A stretch of 59,592 nt of DNA from Clostridia bacterium (GCA_022796855.1 JAAWJM010000009.1:1-59592); one strand, 5' to 3'; shown: positions 23,547 to 33,608, counted from the stretch's first letter. Made by a program: numbers and translations. The notes: generated by a model not told the origin, from the sequence alone.

Positions 23547-26282
23547 TTATTTGATTCGTCCAAAATCCAAAAAGTGTTTCTGCCAATATGGTGTTTCTAT
23601 ACTTGTAATTTGAACTGGATCTCCACAATGAATCATTTTTCCGTCACCAATATAAATTCCAACATGGCTTGCTCCTGATGTTTGGTATGTTCCTTGAAAG
23701 AAAATTAAATCTCCTGGTTGTGCTTGCTCTTTTGATACATATGCACAATATCCACGAAGACTATTGGCAGTACTTCTCCCTACATTTGCAATTCCAGAAT
23801 GATTAATCACCCAACTTACAAATCCTGAACAGTCAAAGCCTTCATCTGGTGTGCTACCTCCCCATACATATGGTATTCCTAGGTATTTCTTTGCTTCAGC
23901 AAACAATGCCATAAATTTTGGATTTGATAGAGCCTCTCCTGGCATATCATAACCAAAATCTGAACCAGTACTTCCTCCACTTCCACTTATATATGGACTA
24001 ATATCAATTCCTACTGCTTCATAGAATCTTGAAATTTGAGCTAGGGTTGCTTCTGTCCAGTCTTCTGCTTGTGTTGGATGTTCCGCTGTATTTGGACAAT
24101 ATTTCTGTCCAATATCTCCAACCGTATATCTTCCTTGTGTATAATAATGACTTCCTTCTGCAATATTCCAACCAAAAGCATCAATTCCTTCCTTTATTGT
24201 ATCAAAAATTCTCCAATGATAAACCGTTCCCTTTTTACTAACAGTTGTATGACACTTATTTGTATTTTTGGTTGTTATATTAAACCAGTTATTACATCCA
24301 TCCACTGCATGCCCTTTTCTTCCTCCGCTAGTTTCTGTGATGGAAACAGATGCCGCAAATAACGCATTTACTTTATATTTTTCTTGCATATCTAAAAAAG
24401 CTTGTGCATTTTCTACTAACTTATCACTCTGTGAATATCCTCCTGCTAATGCTTTTTTTAGGGTTTCTAAATCCGTAATAAACAAACTTTCATCGTGTAC
24501 ATCAAAATCGCCTGAATACGTTCCACCTATGTACTCATCTGGCTCGTACATACTAATGAAGGCGGAATCCTTAAACGTGCTTTCATCTAAAAATTCCCCA
24601 TTAAGATAAATACGAATCATTTCTCTCATTAATTCGGCATGCTTTTGGGTTGCAACATTTTGTTCTAGCCTGTCGTACAAATCCTCTGTTGATGTAACAA
24701 TATTAATAATAGGGTGGTCAGGCTGAGAACTTCCTAATAGCTTATACGCTACTATTTTTCCTGGTAGTTTTTCTCCTGATGCGTTTTCTCCATTTGGCAA
24801 ATATGGTGCTCCTTTTACATAAGTTCCTGTTTCATTACTCCATAGTCCCATAAACTCAGATGGTAAAATTTTAGTTTGCGTATCTCCCGATTTTACCCAT
24901 TCTCTTGTTATAATTTCGGTAAATAAATATTCACTTCTTCCAGTATCCCAACTTCCTGGTGGGTTTATAATTTCATTTTCATCTGGCAAGGTATTGGTGG
25001 TTCCATTTGGACCATATGGATACTCTTTTGTTACTTGCATTTCATAATTGGTTTCTTGTTCAATAATCCATGTTTTTGCTTTTGTTACATTTGCTTTTAT
25101 GGTATCGGTTTCAACAATGGTTTCTGTTGTTTCATCAATATCGGATTCCCCAAGTTTCCATTCTTTTTGATGTGGTCCACCAACTACTCCTGTTTCTCCT
25201 GTTGTTCCGATGTCTTGTAACGACCAAGCATGTCTGGTTGCTTTGTAGTTGTAAATATCTTTCTTTGTTGTAATTTGGTCAAATATCATAAATTCAATTT
25301 CACTTTGTTTTGACATAAGCTCCGAAACCGCTTCTACATAGTCTGGATTATGAGTGGTAATTTGTAAATTAATTAAAAATAGGAAAGGTGTGGTATATTG
25401 TGCAATCATATCACGATATGGTATTTTTACTTCTGATATGGTAAATTCACCTTCACTGCTTACTAAATTTCCATGGTCATATTTATTTACTACCTTTCGA
25501 TATGGTTTTGCAATACATAAATTCCAGTTTTCATCTAAAGAAAAATATTTTAGTAATTCTTCTTTTTGAAGGTTATCCCCTGTTTTTAGCATTTCTTGAA
25601 ATTTTTCATACCCCATATAGATTAAATCGATTGGGTCTGTATTTTCATCTTTTCTTCTTTTTACATGAATAATTCCTTGTACTTCTTCATCGCTACCTTC
25701 AATGTAAGGAAACTCTCCTGTAAGCGATGCTGCTAGGAATTTGAATAAGTATTCTGCTGCTTGTGTGTCGGGTTTTACGGTATTGGTTAGTACATTTTTT
25801 TCTCCTGTCATGGTATTTTCAATTCCTACTACATAATCGCCATCATCTCCAAAGCCTAGTTCATTTAAATCGATTCCATTTAGAGAAAGTTCTGCTACAA
25901 TGTTTTGCAAAAATTTTTCTTTATCAATACGAATTCCATTTTCATCAATTGTACAATATTCTTTTACTAGCTGATATGCTACATCATCTGTGGTCTGAGC
26001 ATTAAGGTCATCCAAATAGCTGTCAATTGCTGGAATGATAATAGAGAATGCCACAATGATTCCTACAATAACAATTATTGGTACTATATGCGCTACAACA
26101 AAAGCTACTACTTTTACAGCTAATTTTTTTAGCATTTCTCTTGCTATTTTTAAACCTTCTTTGCCTGCCTTTTTTCCTAGATTTTTTGCTGTTCCACCTA
26201 ACATATTTCCTGCTTTATTTAGCATTTGATCTGGCAATTCTTGTTTCTCAGATTGTCCCTGTCCTTCTTTTTCTTCGTCCAT
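23547..26282 (-). CDS. T4SS cell-wall hydrolase: lysozyme-like domain plus NlpC/P60 peptidase
   Basis: A 911-residue bitopic protein. A charged cytoplasmic head precedes one helix (VVAFVVAHIVPIIVIVGIIV, about residues 54-82), then a long outside region of unknown fold. A glucosaminidase/lysozyme-like domain follows (SITETSGGRKGHAVDGCNNWFN, about 660-690, with TE acidic pair). A C-terminal NlpC/P60 peptidase shows DCSGFVSW (catalytic Cys), SHVGIYIGDG (His) and MIHCG. This pairing matches CwlT/Orf14-type VirB1 proteins of Gram-positive conjugation systems, which open the wall for the channel. It is larger than those and has an extra middle region. It starts after GAGAGGTG. Confidence 0.85.
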   Translation of the reverse strand: MDEEKEGQGQSEKQELPDQMLNKAGNMLGGTAKNLGKKAGKEGLKIAREMLKKLAVKVVAFVVAHIVPIIVIVGIIVAFSIIIPAIDSYLDDLNAQTTDDVAYQLVKEYCTIDENGIRIDKEKFLQNIVAELSLNGIDLNELGFGDDGDYVVGIENTMTGEKNVLTNTVKPDTQAAEYLFKFLAASLTGEFPYIEGSDEEVQGIIHVKRRKDENTDPIDLIYMGYEKFQEMLKTGDNLQKEELLKYFSLDENWNLCIAKPYRKVVNKYDHGNLVSSEGEFTISEVKIPYRDMIAQYTTPFLFLINLQITTHNPDYVEAVSELMSKQSEIEFMIFDQITTKKDIYNYKATRHAWSLQDIGTTGETGVVGGPHQKEWKLGESDIDETTETIVETDTIKANVTKAKTWIIEQETNYEMQVTKEYPYGPNGTTNTLPDENEIINPPGSWDTGRSEYLFTEIITREWVKSGDTQTKILPSEFMGLWSNETGTYVKGAPYLPNGENASGEKLPGKIVAYKLLGSSQPDHPIINIVTSTEDLYDRLEQNVATQKHAELMREMIRIYLNGEFLDESTFKDSAFISMYEPDEYIGGTYSGDFDVHDESLFITDLETLKKALAGGYSQSDKLVENAQAFLDMQEKYKVNALFAASVSITETSGGRKGHAVDGCNNWFNITTKNTNKCHTTVSKKGTVYHWRIFDTIKEGIDAFGWNIAEGSHYYTQGRYTVGDIGQKYCPNTAEHPTQAEDWTEATLAQISRFYEAVGIDISPYISGSGGSTGSDFGYDMPGEALSNPKFMALFAEAKKYLGIPYVWGGSTPDEGFDCSGFVSWVINHSGIANVGRSTANSLRGYCAYVSKEQAQPGDLIFFQGTYQTSGASHVGIYIGDGKMIHCGDPVQITSIETPYWQKHFLDFGRIK

Positions 26283-26395
26283 ATGTCACCTCTCTTCTAT
26301 GAGCTTTCTTTTTTATTTGTTTTGTACTAATTATCAATCTTGCCTTTTGTTCTTTGCTTTGCGCTTAAATCTATTTTTTTCAATAATTCTGTTTT

Positions 26396-27373
26396 TTATA
26401 TTTCAATGGTGATGGTTCCTCTGTTTGTATATTGTTTCTTGTTTTCTACTGCTACATATTCTTCATAATTTAATATCACATCACTAAATACTACTTTTCT
26501 AATAATTGCTTGGTTCGAATATAGTTTATTAAAAGGGATGGTTACTACTTTTGTTTGGTTTGGTTCTATGGTTAATTGTGTTTTGTCCACTTCGTGAGAG
26601 TGGGCATTATAAGTATTTTGTTCATCACTCTCTAAGTACATGGTTTTTACGTTTTCTTGGGTATCCATTAAAATGGTATTTGTTGTTGTATTTTCCATTT
26701 CGATTTTATATGTTTCATATTCACTATAAATGTCTTTATAAAGAAGTTTTACTCGTATCCCCGAATAAACCGTCTCTTTTTCTATTATCTGTCTTCCTAT
26801 GTATCCATTTAAGTTGATTTTCGTCACATCTCCTTTGGTTACAAGGGTATAATAATCTTCTATGTTATTTTTCGAGGAGGTTATTTTTCCAGTAGATAGT
26901 ATATCCTCCATTATTTTTACTTTATAGGTTTGTGTCTGGTAGCCATTTACCCAAGCTTGCGTTTCATACATTTTTTTGGTTTGAAAAATCTTGTCAACAT
27001 AGTTTTTCTTGAAATATTGAATATTAGAAGAAAATACCTCTTCTTGACATTCCTCGCTTAATAGTCCATATGCTTTTTCAATTTCTTTGTTATTACAATA
27101 CCCAATAAATTCTTCTATAATTTTTAAATTGTTTTGCTGTACTGGTTTTTCTACCTCTGTTTGTGTAATAACTGCTTGGCTAGAAGTATCCTTTTTTTCT
27201 TGTACTATCATAGTGTTTTGTGTTTCACTCTTTTTTTGTTCAAATTTTTCTTTTGCATTCGCATTTAGAATGCGTATCACAAGAAAAGCGAGGATAATTC
27301 CAAAGACTATCACAAATATAACATATCGGTTTTCAAATATACTTCTTCTTATGTTACTATTTTTAATAATCAT
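26396..27373 (-). CDS. Membrane-anchored T4SS protein with NTF2-like domain, second copy type
   Basis: A 325-residue protein: basic start, one helix (YVIFVIVFGIILAFLVIRIL, about 17-36), a low-complexity linker, an NTF2-like stretch (EEFIGYCNNKEIEKAYGLLSEE, about 86-110) and a C-terminal beta domain. It resembles the 404-residue gene downstream in layout, and both resemble VirB8/TcpC-type scaffolds. It starts after AGGAGG and lies between the VirB6-like and the wall-hydrolase genes. The family call is inference from layout. Confidence 0.6.
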   Translation of the reverse strand: MIIKNSNIRRSIFENRYVIFVIVFGIILAFLVIRILNANAKEKFEQKKSETQNTMIVQEKKDTSSQAVITQTEVEKPVQQNNLKIIEEFIGYCNNKEIEKAYGLLSEECQEEVFSSNIQYFKKNYVDKIFQTKKMYETQAWVNGYQTQTYKVKIMEDILSTGKITSSKNNIEDYYTLVTKGDVTKINLNGYIGRQIIEKETVYSGIRVKLLYKDIYSEYETYKIEMENTTTNTILMDTQENVKTMYLESDEQNTYNAHSHEVDKTQLTIEPNQTKVVTIPFNKLYSNQAIIRKVVFSDVILNYEEYVAVENKKQYTNRGTITIEI

Positions 27374-27420
27374 GATATTATCCTCCTGTTTTATAATGTT
27401 TTGATTTTTCTTTCTAGTAA

Positions 27421-29949
27421 TTAGATTCTTCTATAATCCTCATATCCTTTGTAAATTGTATTTGCCAATTTTCTATTAGCTTCGGTATCTCCACCTAGCA
27501 TAATTGCAGTATCTCTCTTAAGTGCTTCTTCTGCTTTTTTATCTCCTGCAAATGCCTTCTTATGTTCACTGCCTAATTCATTATAACTTGCAACAATATT
27601 TTGAACCTGTTCTCTGATTTGCTTATCCGATAAATTATTAGGGTTATTTTTCTTATATTGTTGTTCTAATTTTAATGATTTCTTTATATCTCTTTCACTC
27701 GTGACACCAGCTTTTCGGTAACCTCTTACTGCTTCAGTAAATTCTTTTTTGCTATAATCTTTTTTAAATTCTTTTTCATAGAAATTATTAAATTTGTCAC
27801 TCCTAAAATATTCTTGATCTGCTTTTGCATTTCTAGCATCAATGGCATTGCCATATTTTCCGGCACCATAGGCATCTGCAATACTCTTATCTCTCATTCT
27901 TTTTCCTACTGTTGCTTCAAATACATTTCCTCCTGTTGCTCCTCCAATTGCTGCTGCACCAAGTGCCATAGAAGCTGCTTTTTCGCCATCTCCTGTTGTT
28001 GCTCCAATAGCAAGTCCTACTCCACCCATAGCAGCTGCCAAGGCCGCTCTTGATGCTACTTTTAATGTTCCACGTGCTGCCTTATAACCTACTGTTGGTA
28101 ATGCCTTCCAAGCTCCAATTGCCCTTTTATTAGCTCCACTTTTTAGCCTATTTACTAATGCTTTTTTTCCTTCTGGTGTTTTAAAGTTATTCCAAGCATC
28201 TTTTGCTGCATCAAGTCTTTGTCCACCTCTTTGGAAAAAGTTTCCTGTATCTTGTTTTACCGTGTTCCAGAAATTAGGCTGTGTATCATTATTATTATCT
28301 AATGCTACTGGATTACCTTCATCTGGTAGTGGTACGTCTTCTTCATTTTGCTTATTTGCTTGTTCTCTTTGTGTTTGATATTCTTCTTGCAATCTTTGGT
28401 GTTCTGGGTCTAAGAAATATGGATCTGTGTCATCATATCCCTCTAATTGTTTCTCTAAGTCATCTAATGGATTATTATTTTCTGGTGGTGGAGTATCATT
28501 TCTTTCTGGTGATGGACCATTTGATGGTGGATTTTCTGGTGGTGAGTTACCTTGATCTGGTGATGGTAGTGATGTATCATCTCCTGCCCCTACAACATCA
28601 TTTTCTCCTTTCCCTTGAAAACTTTTAAATGGTTTATTGCCATCTGCATCTTTTCCTTGTCTTTCTGGTGTATCTTTGGTTCTTACTTTTCCCCCAGGTC
28701 CTGGTCCATTTTTAGCAATCCCTTTTAACATATTACCTGCTACTGCGGTTACACCGGCTGCTCCTGCAAGTGAACCAACGGTTCCTCCACTTGCTTTATT
28801 GAAGCCAAACATTTGCTTCACTAGTTTTTCTGCTGCAATAATAAATCCTAAGGCGATAATCGCATATAATACGTTATCCACTGCTAAATCGATGGCAGTT
28901 CCTAATAGTACTTTATATAACAATAAATGAATCGGTTGTATTAATGCATTATATGTAAATTCTTTTAACCACATATTAAATGCTTGTGCTTTTCCATCTG
29001 ATACCTTATCAATTGGGTAGGTTAAAGCAACCATTGGCGCAATCAGTGTTAAAAATGCCATATTTACTACCCTTTTTCCATATACCCATGTAAAACGAAT
29101 GGAGAAAATAACTAACATAATGTATAGTGCTAAAAAAGCGATTTTTACTTGTAAATCTCCTGCTTGTACCATGAAACGTACATAACTCATAAGGTTTGCA
29201 GCAAAATCTACTTGATAGGTCGTAAATAATATTCCATCCACATTCGTAGCATGTACTGTAAAGGTTCCGTCTGCTTCAGAGGCAAGCATTGCTGTTACAC
29301 TTTCTACCATAGTTAAAGCAAAAGACATAATGTAATGGAGCACAAACACCAAACACATGGCAACAACCCAATCTACTAACATTTGTTTGTATTTTGCACG
29401 ATCTGCTGCTATACTGGTTAATAACATACGAATTCCTAGATAAATCAGTACGGATAATAATCCCACAATCGCAATCGAACGAAGTGCTACATACCAACTT
29501 GCAATAATTGGTCGTAATTGTTTGGCAACATTTCTATCGTCATCTCCTTGTACAGAAGGTTTAATAAAGTTAACATCTAACGCTGGTACTTGGTTAGAGA
29601 AAATAGCTTCTGGTGTATATCGAATTACTGGTACATTTACTTTGTTAATTCCCCAAAAAGTAACATCAATAAATTCATCGGTAGTAATCGAAACTCCACT
29701 AGACGCACTTGTTTCATAAGTATCTGTTCCAATGGTCTTCATAAAGCTTGCTGTTTCTCCAATCATTGTCCTTTCTAACATATGCTGAACACCATCAAAT
29801 ATAGCAGCTATAAAATTTATAATAGGGCTCATTAACTTTCCACCTATGTCAGCATGTACAACAGTTGGTACACAAAACGTTGTTACCATTACGATGACCA
29901 TTGCAAGAATTGTCTTTTGTATAACTCCTTTATTCGTAAAAAATTTCAT
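27421..29949 (-). CDS. VirB6/TrbL-like polytopic channel protein
   Basis: An 842-residue protein. A signal-like N terminus (KTILAMVIVMVTTFCVPTVVHA) and about five further helices between residues 140 and 400 (IVGLLSVLIYLGIRML, MCLVFVLHYIMSFAL, VKIAFLALYIMLVIFSI, MAFLTLIAPMVAL) form the VirB6/TrbL-type core. A long Pro/Asn/Asp-rich linker (about 430-560) leads to an Ala/Gly-rich hydrophobic segment (ALAAAMGGVGLAIGATTG) and a charged helical tail. It would form the inner-membrane channel with VirB4 and VirB3. The extended cytoplasmic tail resembles those of Gram-positive VirB6 proteins. Confidence 0.82.
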   Translation of the reverse strand: MKFFTNKGVIQKTILAMVIVMVTTFCVPTVVHADIGGKLMSPIINFIAAIFDGVQHMLERTMIGETASFMKTIGTDTYETSASSGVSITTDEFIDVTFWGINKVNVPVIRYTPEAIFSNQVPALDVNFIKPSVQGDDDRNVAKQLRPIIASWYVALRSIAIVGLLSVLIYLGIRMLLTSIAADRAKYKQMLVDWVVAMCLVFVLHYIMSFALTMVESVTAMLASEADGTFTVHATNVDGILFTTYQVDFAANLMSYVRFMVQAGDLQVKIAFLALYIMLVIFSIRFTWVYGKRVVNMAFLTLIAPMVALTYPIDKVSDGKAQAFNMWLKEFTYNALIQPIHLLLYKVLLGTAIDLAVDNVLYAIIALGFIIAAEKLVKQMFGFNKASGGTVGSLAGAAGVTAVAGNMLKGIAKNGPGPGGKVRTKDTPERQGKDADGNKPFKSFQGKGENDVVGAGDDTSLPSPDQGNSPPENPPSNGPSPERNDTPPPENNNPLDDLEKQLEGYDDTDPYFLDPEHQRLQEEYQTQREQANKQNEEDVPLPDEGNPVALDNNNDTQPNFWNTVKQDTGNFFQRGGQRLDAAKDAWNNFKTPEGKKALVNRLKSGANKRAIGAWKALPTVGYKAARGTLKVASRAALAAAMGGVGLAIGATTGDGEKAASMALGAAAIGGATGGNVFEATVGKRMRDKSIADAYGAGKYGNAIDARNAKADQEYFRSDKFNNFYEKEFKKDYSKKEFTEAVRGYRKAGVTSERDIKKSLKLEQQYKKNNPNNLSDKQIREQVQNIVASYNELGSEHKKAFAGDKKAEEALKRDTAIMLGGDTEANRKLANTIYKGYEDYRRI

Positions 29950-29961
29950 GGTTTCCCCTTT

Positions 29962-31932
29962 CTATCGTATTGCTTTTTGTTTTTTCATGCTTACAATGTT
30001 ATTTAAGTTTGTTTCCACAAACTCGAATTCTTTTGCGGTTGGTGTAATTTGTAAAATTGCGGTATCTGGTCCTACTTTTAGTAAGCCTTCTCCTTTTAGA
30101 CAGGTTACTAAGAAACCTGCTTCTCCTTCGGAAAGTTTGAATACTTGTTTTAAATACTGAATTTCCGATTTATCTTGTGCTAAGAATAATTTGGTATCCG
30201 ATGAAGTTAGTACTGCTTGTGCTTCTTGTTTTTCATAAAAGTCTTGGAACCTTTGTGAAATGATAGCAAGTGACACATTTCTTTTTCTAGCACGTCTTGC
30301 CATAGTGTTTAAGAAGTCAACTGCTTCTGGGTATGGTAGTAACATCCAAGCTTCATCTACTAGTACTCTTTTCTTTTTGGCTTTGCTTCTATCTTCACTG
30401 TTTTTCTTTACGTATTTTTCCCAAATCCATGAAAGTAGAATTTGTTGAGCAAGTGGTCTTGCAAAACGTTCTTCTAATTGTGAAATGTCTAGGTTAATAA
30501 ATGGCACTCCTTCTAATAATTCGAAGGTAGATTGTCCATCAAAATATGCCATTTGTCCTTCGTATTCACGGATATATTGTTTCATTACTTTTAGTAAGTA
30601 GCTATAATGGAAACGATAATCTTCGTTTTCATTTTCAGTTGCTTTTCTTTGAATTCTTTTATACCAACTACCAATGGTTGGCATTAATTTTTTCTTTCTT
30701 GCAAGCATATTGCCTGTTGCCATGTTGGCTGCTGAATCATACAAACTTGATGGGTCTGAGGTAATCTTCATTGCCGCATATTCCTCGGAAACCGATTCTG
30801 CTATAATTTGTTTGGTTAATTCGTTTACTTCTGTGCTTCTGGTACTACCTCTTGCCATCGTAAGAAGTGCTTGCGTTACGTCTTCTACTTTATTTTCAAC
30901 ATTAACGATTACTCTTTCTTTTCCTGTAATTTCATCTTTTAGAATTTCTGGTTCAATATCAAATAGATTAATAACCGTTTTGGAATTTGGACTTAATACT
31001 ACATTAATTCCACCTAACGATTCTGCTACAATGGTATATTCCCCTTCTGCATCAAGTGCTAAACTTTCAATTCCCATAAGCACGGCTGATCTTGAAATAA
31101 GAGTTTTCATCGTAACAGATTTACCTGCTCCAGATTTTGCGAAAATAACCATGTTATAGTTGGTTAGGGATGGGTGGAAATTATCAAATAAAATTGGTAC
31201 TCCTGTTTGTTTGTTAAAACCAAGTGGTACTCCCGTGGAATGTCCTACCTCTGAGGTAGTAAATGGAAATACCGTTCCCATGGAGCGTCTATCAAAGGTA
31301 TGTACTTTTTTTAATTTATTATCCATAAAAGGTAAGTTACTTTTAAAAGCATCTTCTTGAATTCCCCATGCACTTTTTACGCTTACTAAGGATTTTGACA
31401 TTTCGGTTGATAATAAACTGGTTAGTTTGTCTAGGTCTTCTAAGCTATAAGCAAATAAGGTGGAAACAATAGTTGCTTCAAATAATTTGTTGTATCCTGC
31501 TGCAATCTCATCTCTTAATTGTTCTGCTTCATAACGTTTTTGCCCAACTGTACTTTGTCTATTAATATTACCTCTATCTGCTGCTACAATTCTTTCGGTT
31601 TCCAGTTGGTTAATTACCCTGTTTAGTTCATTTTGTGATTTTGCTTCTGGTACTGGGTTTATATAAATAGAAGTATTGGTATCTCCAAATAAATATAAGT
31701 CTCGGAACAATTCTGGGAAAATCGCCATTCTTGGAAGTGCTGATACGAAAAAGCTCCTTGCATATCGTTTGGTATTGGAGATAATTTCTAAGTGATCAAT
31801 GTTTGATGCATCAATTCCAGATGGTGCAATTAATTCTTTAATGGTCTTTTTCTTTAAAATGTTATATTCTTCCCCTTTATTCGTTAACTGCTGTTTTTTT
31901 CCTTCTACCTCTCTTTGGTTTTTCTTCCACAT
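29962..31932 (-). CDS. virB4: VirB4/TraC-type ATPase, motor part
   Basis: About 656 residues, starting MWKKNQREVEG at an ATG after GGAGG; this ATG overlaps the preceding gene by about 56 bases. The motor domain has Walker A in FAKSGAGKSVTMKTL (about residue 270), ALDAEGEYTIVAES, and Walker B in KRVLVDEAWMLLPYPEA (about 525), then RRARKRNVSLAIISQRFQDF. These are hallmarks of the VirB4 family that powers type IV secretion and pilus assembly at the inner membrane. The N-terminal VirB4 domain seems to be carried partly by the separate gene at 31877-33100. Confidence 0.93.
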   Translation of the reverse strand: MWKKNQREVEGKKQQLTNKGEEYNILKKKTIKELIAPSGIDASNIDHLEIISNTKRYARSFFVSALPRMAIFPELFRDLYLFGDTNTSIYINPVPEAKSQNELNRVINQLETERIVAADRGNINRQSTVGQKRYEAEQLRDEIAAGYNKLFEATIVSTLFAYSLEDLDKLTSLLSTEMSKSLVSVKSAWGIQEDAFKSNLPFMDNKLKKVHTFDRRSMGTVFPFTTSEVGHSTGVPLGFNKQTGVPILFDNFHPSLTNYNMVIFAKSGAGKSVTMKTLISRSAVLMGIESLALDAEGEYTIVAESLGGINVVLSPNSKTVINLFDIEPEILKDEITGKERVIVNVENKVEDVTQALLTMARGSTRSTEVNELTKQIIAESVSEEYAAMKITSDPSSLYDSAANMATGNMLARKKKLMPTIGSWYKRIQRKATENENEDYRFHYSYLLKVMKQYIREYEGQMAYFDGQSTFELLEGVPFINLDISQLEERFARPLAQQILLSWIWEKYVKKNSEDRSKAKKKRVLVDEAWMLLPYPEAVDFLNTMARRARKRNVSLAIISQRFQDFYEKQEAQAVLTSSDTKLFLAQDKSEIQYLKQVFKLSEGEAGFLVTCLKGEGLLKVGPDTAILQITPTAKEFEFVETNLNNIVSMKKQKAIR

Positions 31933-33100
31933 CTTCGGTTCCTCCTTCTTCTTTATTTTTCTCTTCCTCAATTAGCCTTGTCGCGGAATCGGCTGTTTGT
32001 CTTCCTAAGTAGGCTGCATTTTGTTTAATAATCATTTGTGCCCTTTGACGTACTAATTCTTCTAGTCGTGCTCGTTTTTGGTCTAATTGTTGTTGTTTTG
32101 GACTTCTTGCTTGAATAACCTTTTCATTCGCAAGTGCCATTGCTTTTCTTTCAATTTCATCATCAAGTGCTTTCATGGTTTTATCTAATACATCTGGTGC
32201 TGTGGTATATAATTCATCATAACCAGCTCGAGTAGCACGGTCTACACTAAATACTTCCGCTTCATCACGGTTATAGGCTACATATAATAAATCAACTAAT
32301 TGTTCTGAATTTAGAATTTTTCCACCAACTGAACAACCAGCTAATGTTCGAATAACCGATTGTGCTCTTGTGTATAGTTCTTGGAAAGCAATGCTTCTAA
32401 TTTCTTCTTTATCGAAGGAATTATTGCTTCCTAGGTCTTCTACATAGTATGGAATAATGACATAGTATTTTTTGCTTAATACGTTTTTGTTTAAGCTCAT
32501 TCTCTCGGTATTGGCAATAATGTCTTTTCCATATTCATATAAATTGGTTTGTTTGGTTACTTCAAAGAAATCCTTATTTAATTCTTCTCTTGTTGCCGTA
32601 CCTGATTGTAGTTTTTTCAAATACGCATTTTTCTTTTTCTCTAATTCAAACCCAACCTCTTCTACTTTTCTTCGATATCCTTCTAGGCTATCGTTTAAGT
32701 TTACAGTTCTGGTTTGTACATAAATTTGAACTGGATGGCGTAGGGTATTTAAGAATTGTAGAAAACCTTCTTCTACTCCAACTTTTTCTCCTTCTGACAT
32801 AAGGTCATAGTTAATTCCTTGGCATTCTACTACCATAATATAACGCATTCCCTTTTTTTGTACGATCATATTATCTTCTACTGTATCAAATTCCATAAAT
32901 TTGAAAATGGATTGTTTGGTATATTCTCTTGCAATTTTTCTTGCATCACTTTTCATTTCGTCATTTTCTTCTTGTTGCTCTTTTTGTTTTTTACTCTTTA
33001 TCCAGAAGTATAAAAAGGCAACGGCTAATATGATTAAAACAAAAACCATAACAACCAATACAATGGTTAACATTTGTGTTATTTGATCTGAACTATTCAT
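31877..33100 (-). CDS. Membrane-anchored VirB4 N-terminal-like protein (TraC/TrbE type)
   Basis: A 407-residue protein: one N-terminal helix (MLTIVLVVMVFVLIILAVAFLYFWI), then an alpha/beta domain (FMEFDTVEDNMIVQKKGMRYIMVVECQGINYDLM) like the N-terminal domain of CagE/TrbE/VirB4 proteins, and a Lys/Arg/Glu-rich tail. Its start overlaps the VirB3-like gene by eight bases and its tail overlaps virB4. Tight overlap on both sides and the domain content suggest a VirB4 split into an anchored N-terminal subunit and a soluble motor. Confidence 0.75.
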   Translation of the reverse strand: MNSSDQITQMLTIVLVVMVFVLIILAVAFLYFWIKSKKQKEQQEENDEMKSDARKIAREYTKQSIFKFMEFDTVEDNMIVQKKGMRYIMVVECQGINYDLMSEGEKVGVEEGFLQFLNTLRHPVQIYVQTRTVNLNDSLEGYRRKVEEVGFELEKKKNAYLKKLQSGTATREELNKDFFEVTKQTNLYEYGKDIIANTERMSLNKNVLSKKYYVIIPYYVEDLGSNNSFDKEEIRSIAFQELYTRAQSVIRTLAGCSVGGKILNSEQLVDLLYVAYNRDEAEVFSVDRATRAGYDELYTTAPDVLDKTMKALDDEIERKAMALANEKVIQARSPKQQQLDQKRARLEELVRQRAQMIIKQNAAYLGRQTADSATRLIEEEKNKEEGGTEDVEEKPKRGRRKKTAVNE

Positions 33101-33443
33101 CCTTTGTTTCCTCCTCTATTTCATAAGTATAAATTCTACTTTTTGAGCGATTAAATCGAATGGCTCTTATGATAACATCATCAATGTTTTCTCCGCCCAC
33201 TTTTTTAGTAAACGCAAATGCCCCAAGGTCTGGTACTTTAAAAGTTCCTACACAATAACCAATGAGTGCAAATATAGCAATCACAATCATTCCAATCATT
33301 TTCGCTCCACAAGCTGCAATAATCAAATAGAAAAAGAAACCAACTGCTGCACAAACAACGGTATAAATCATCGATTTTCCTGTAAAAATAAATAAAATTC
33401 TTCCTTCATCTTTTACGTTTCTAGGTATATTGTATGGTCCCAT
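33093..33443 (-). CDS. VirB3/PrgI-like inner-membrane protein
   Basis: A 116-residue protein starting MGPYNIPRNVKDEGRILF after AAAGGAGG. Two adjacent helices (MIYTVVCAAVGFFFYLIIAA and MIGMIVIAIFALIGYCVGTF) and a short C-terminal domain match the PrgI/VirB3 family, which sits next to VirB4 in type IV systems. It is the first gene of a transcript that has its own extended -10 promoter. Confidence 0.82.
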   Translation of the reverse strand: MGPYNIPRNVKDEGRILFIFTGKSMIYTVVCAAVGFFFYLIIAACGAKMIGMIVIAIFALIGYCVGTFKVPDLGAFAFTKKVGGENIDDVIIRAIRFNRSKSRIYTYEIEEETKDE

Positions 33444-33480
33444 GTTCTTCCTCCTTTAAGGCATAATTATAATCAATATC

Positions 33481-33509
33481 ATTATACCAGAAAACAAAGA
33501 AAAATGTAA
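33481..33509 (-). promoter_or_regulatory. Promoter of the virB3-virB4-virB6 operon
   Basis: TTACAT (33504-33509), 17-base spacer, TATAAT (33481-33486) preceded by TGG, an extended -10. Confidence 0.75.
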
Positions 33510-33532
33510 CATTTTCATAGAAAATATTACAT
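33504..33532. promoter_or_regulatory. Dyad overlapping the -35 box of the T4SS operon
   Basis: Arms ATGTAACATTTTC and GAAAATATTACAT around ATA, complementary at 12 of 13 positions. Its place on the -35 box suggests a repressor or activator site. Confidence 0.5.
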
Positions 33533-33608
33533 TTTTAATATAATTGTAATATAGGTGAAATAAATAATTGTATAATCGCCTTATTACAAAAAAGTTATAT
33601 ATTAAAAT

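Noticed and set aside
31877..31971. Long overlap of the split VirB4 genes as a frameshift site
   Set aside because: No in-frame CGG occurs there, and a good ribosome site before the ATG at 31932 explains the second gene.
33093..33100. Possible frameshift between the VirB3-like gene and the next gene
   Set aside because: Both have complete domains and the second has its own start and a GAGG site; the eight-base overlap is ordinary translational coupling.
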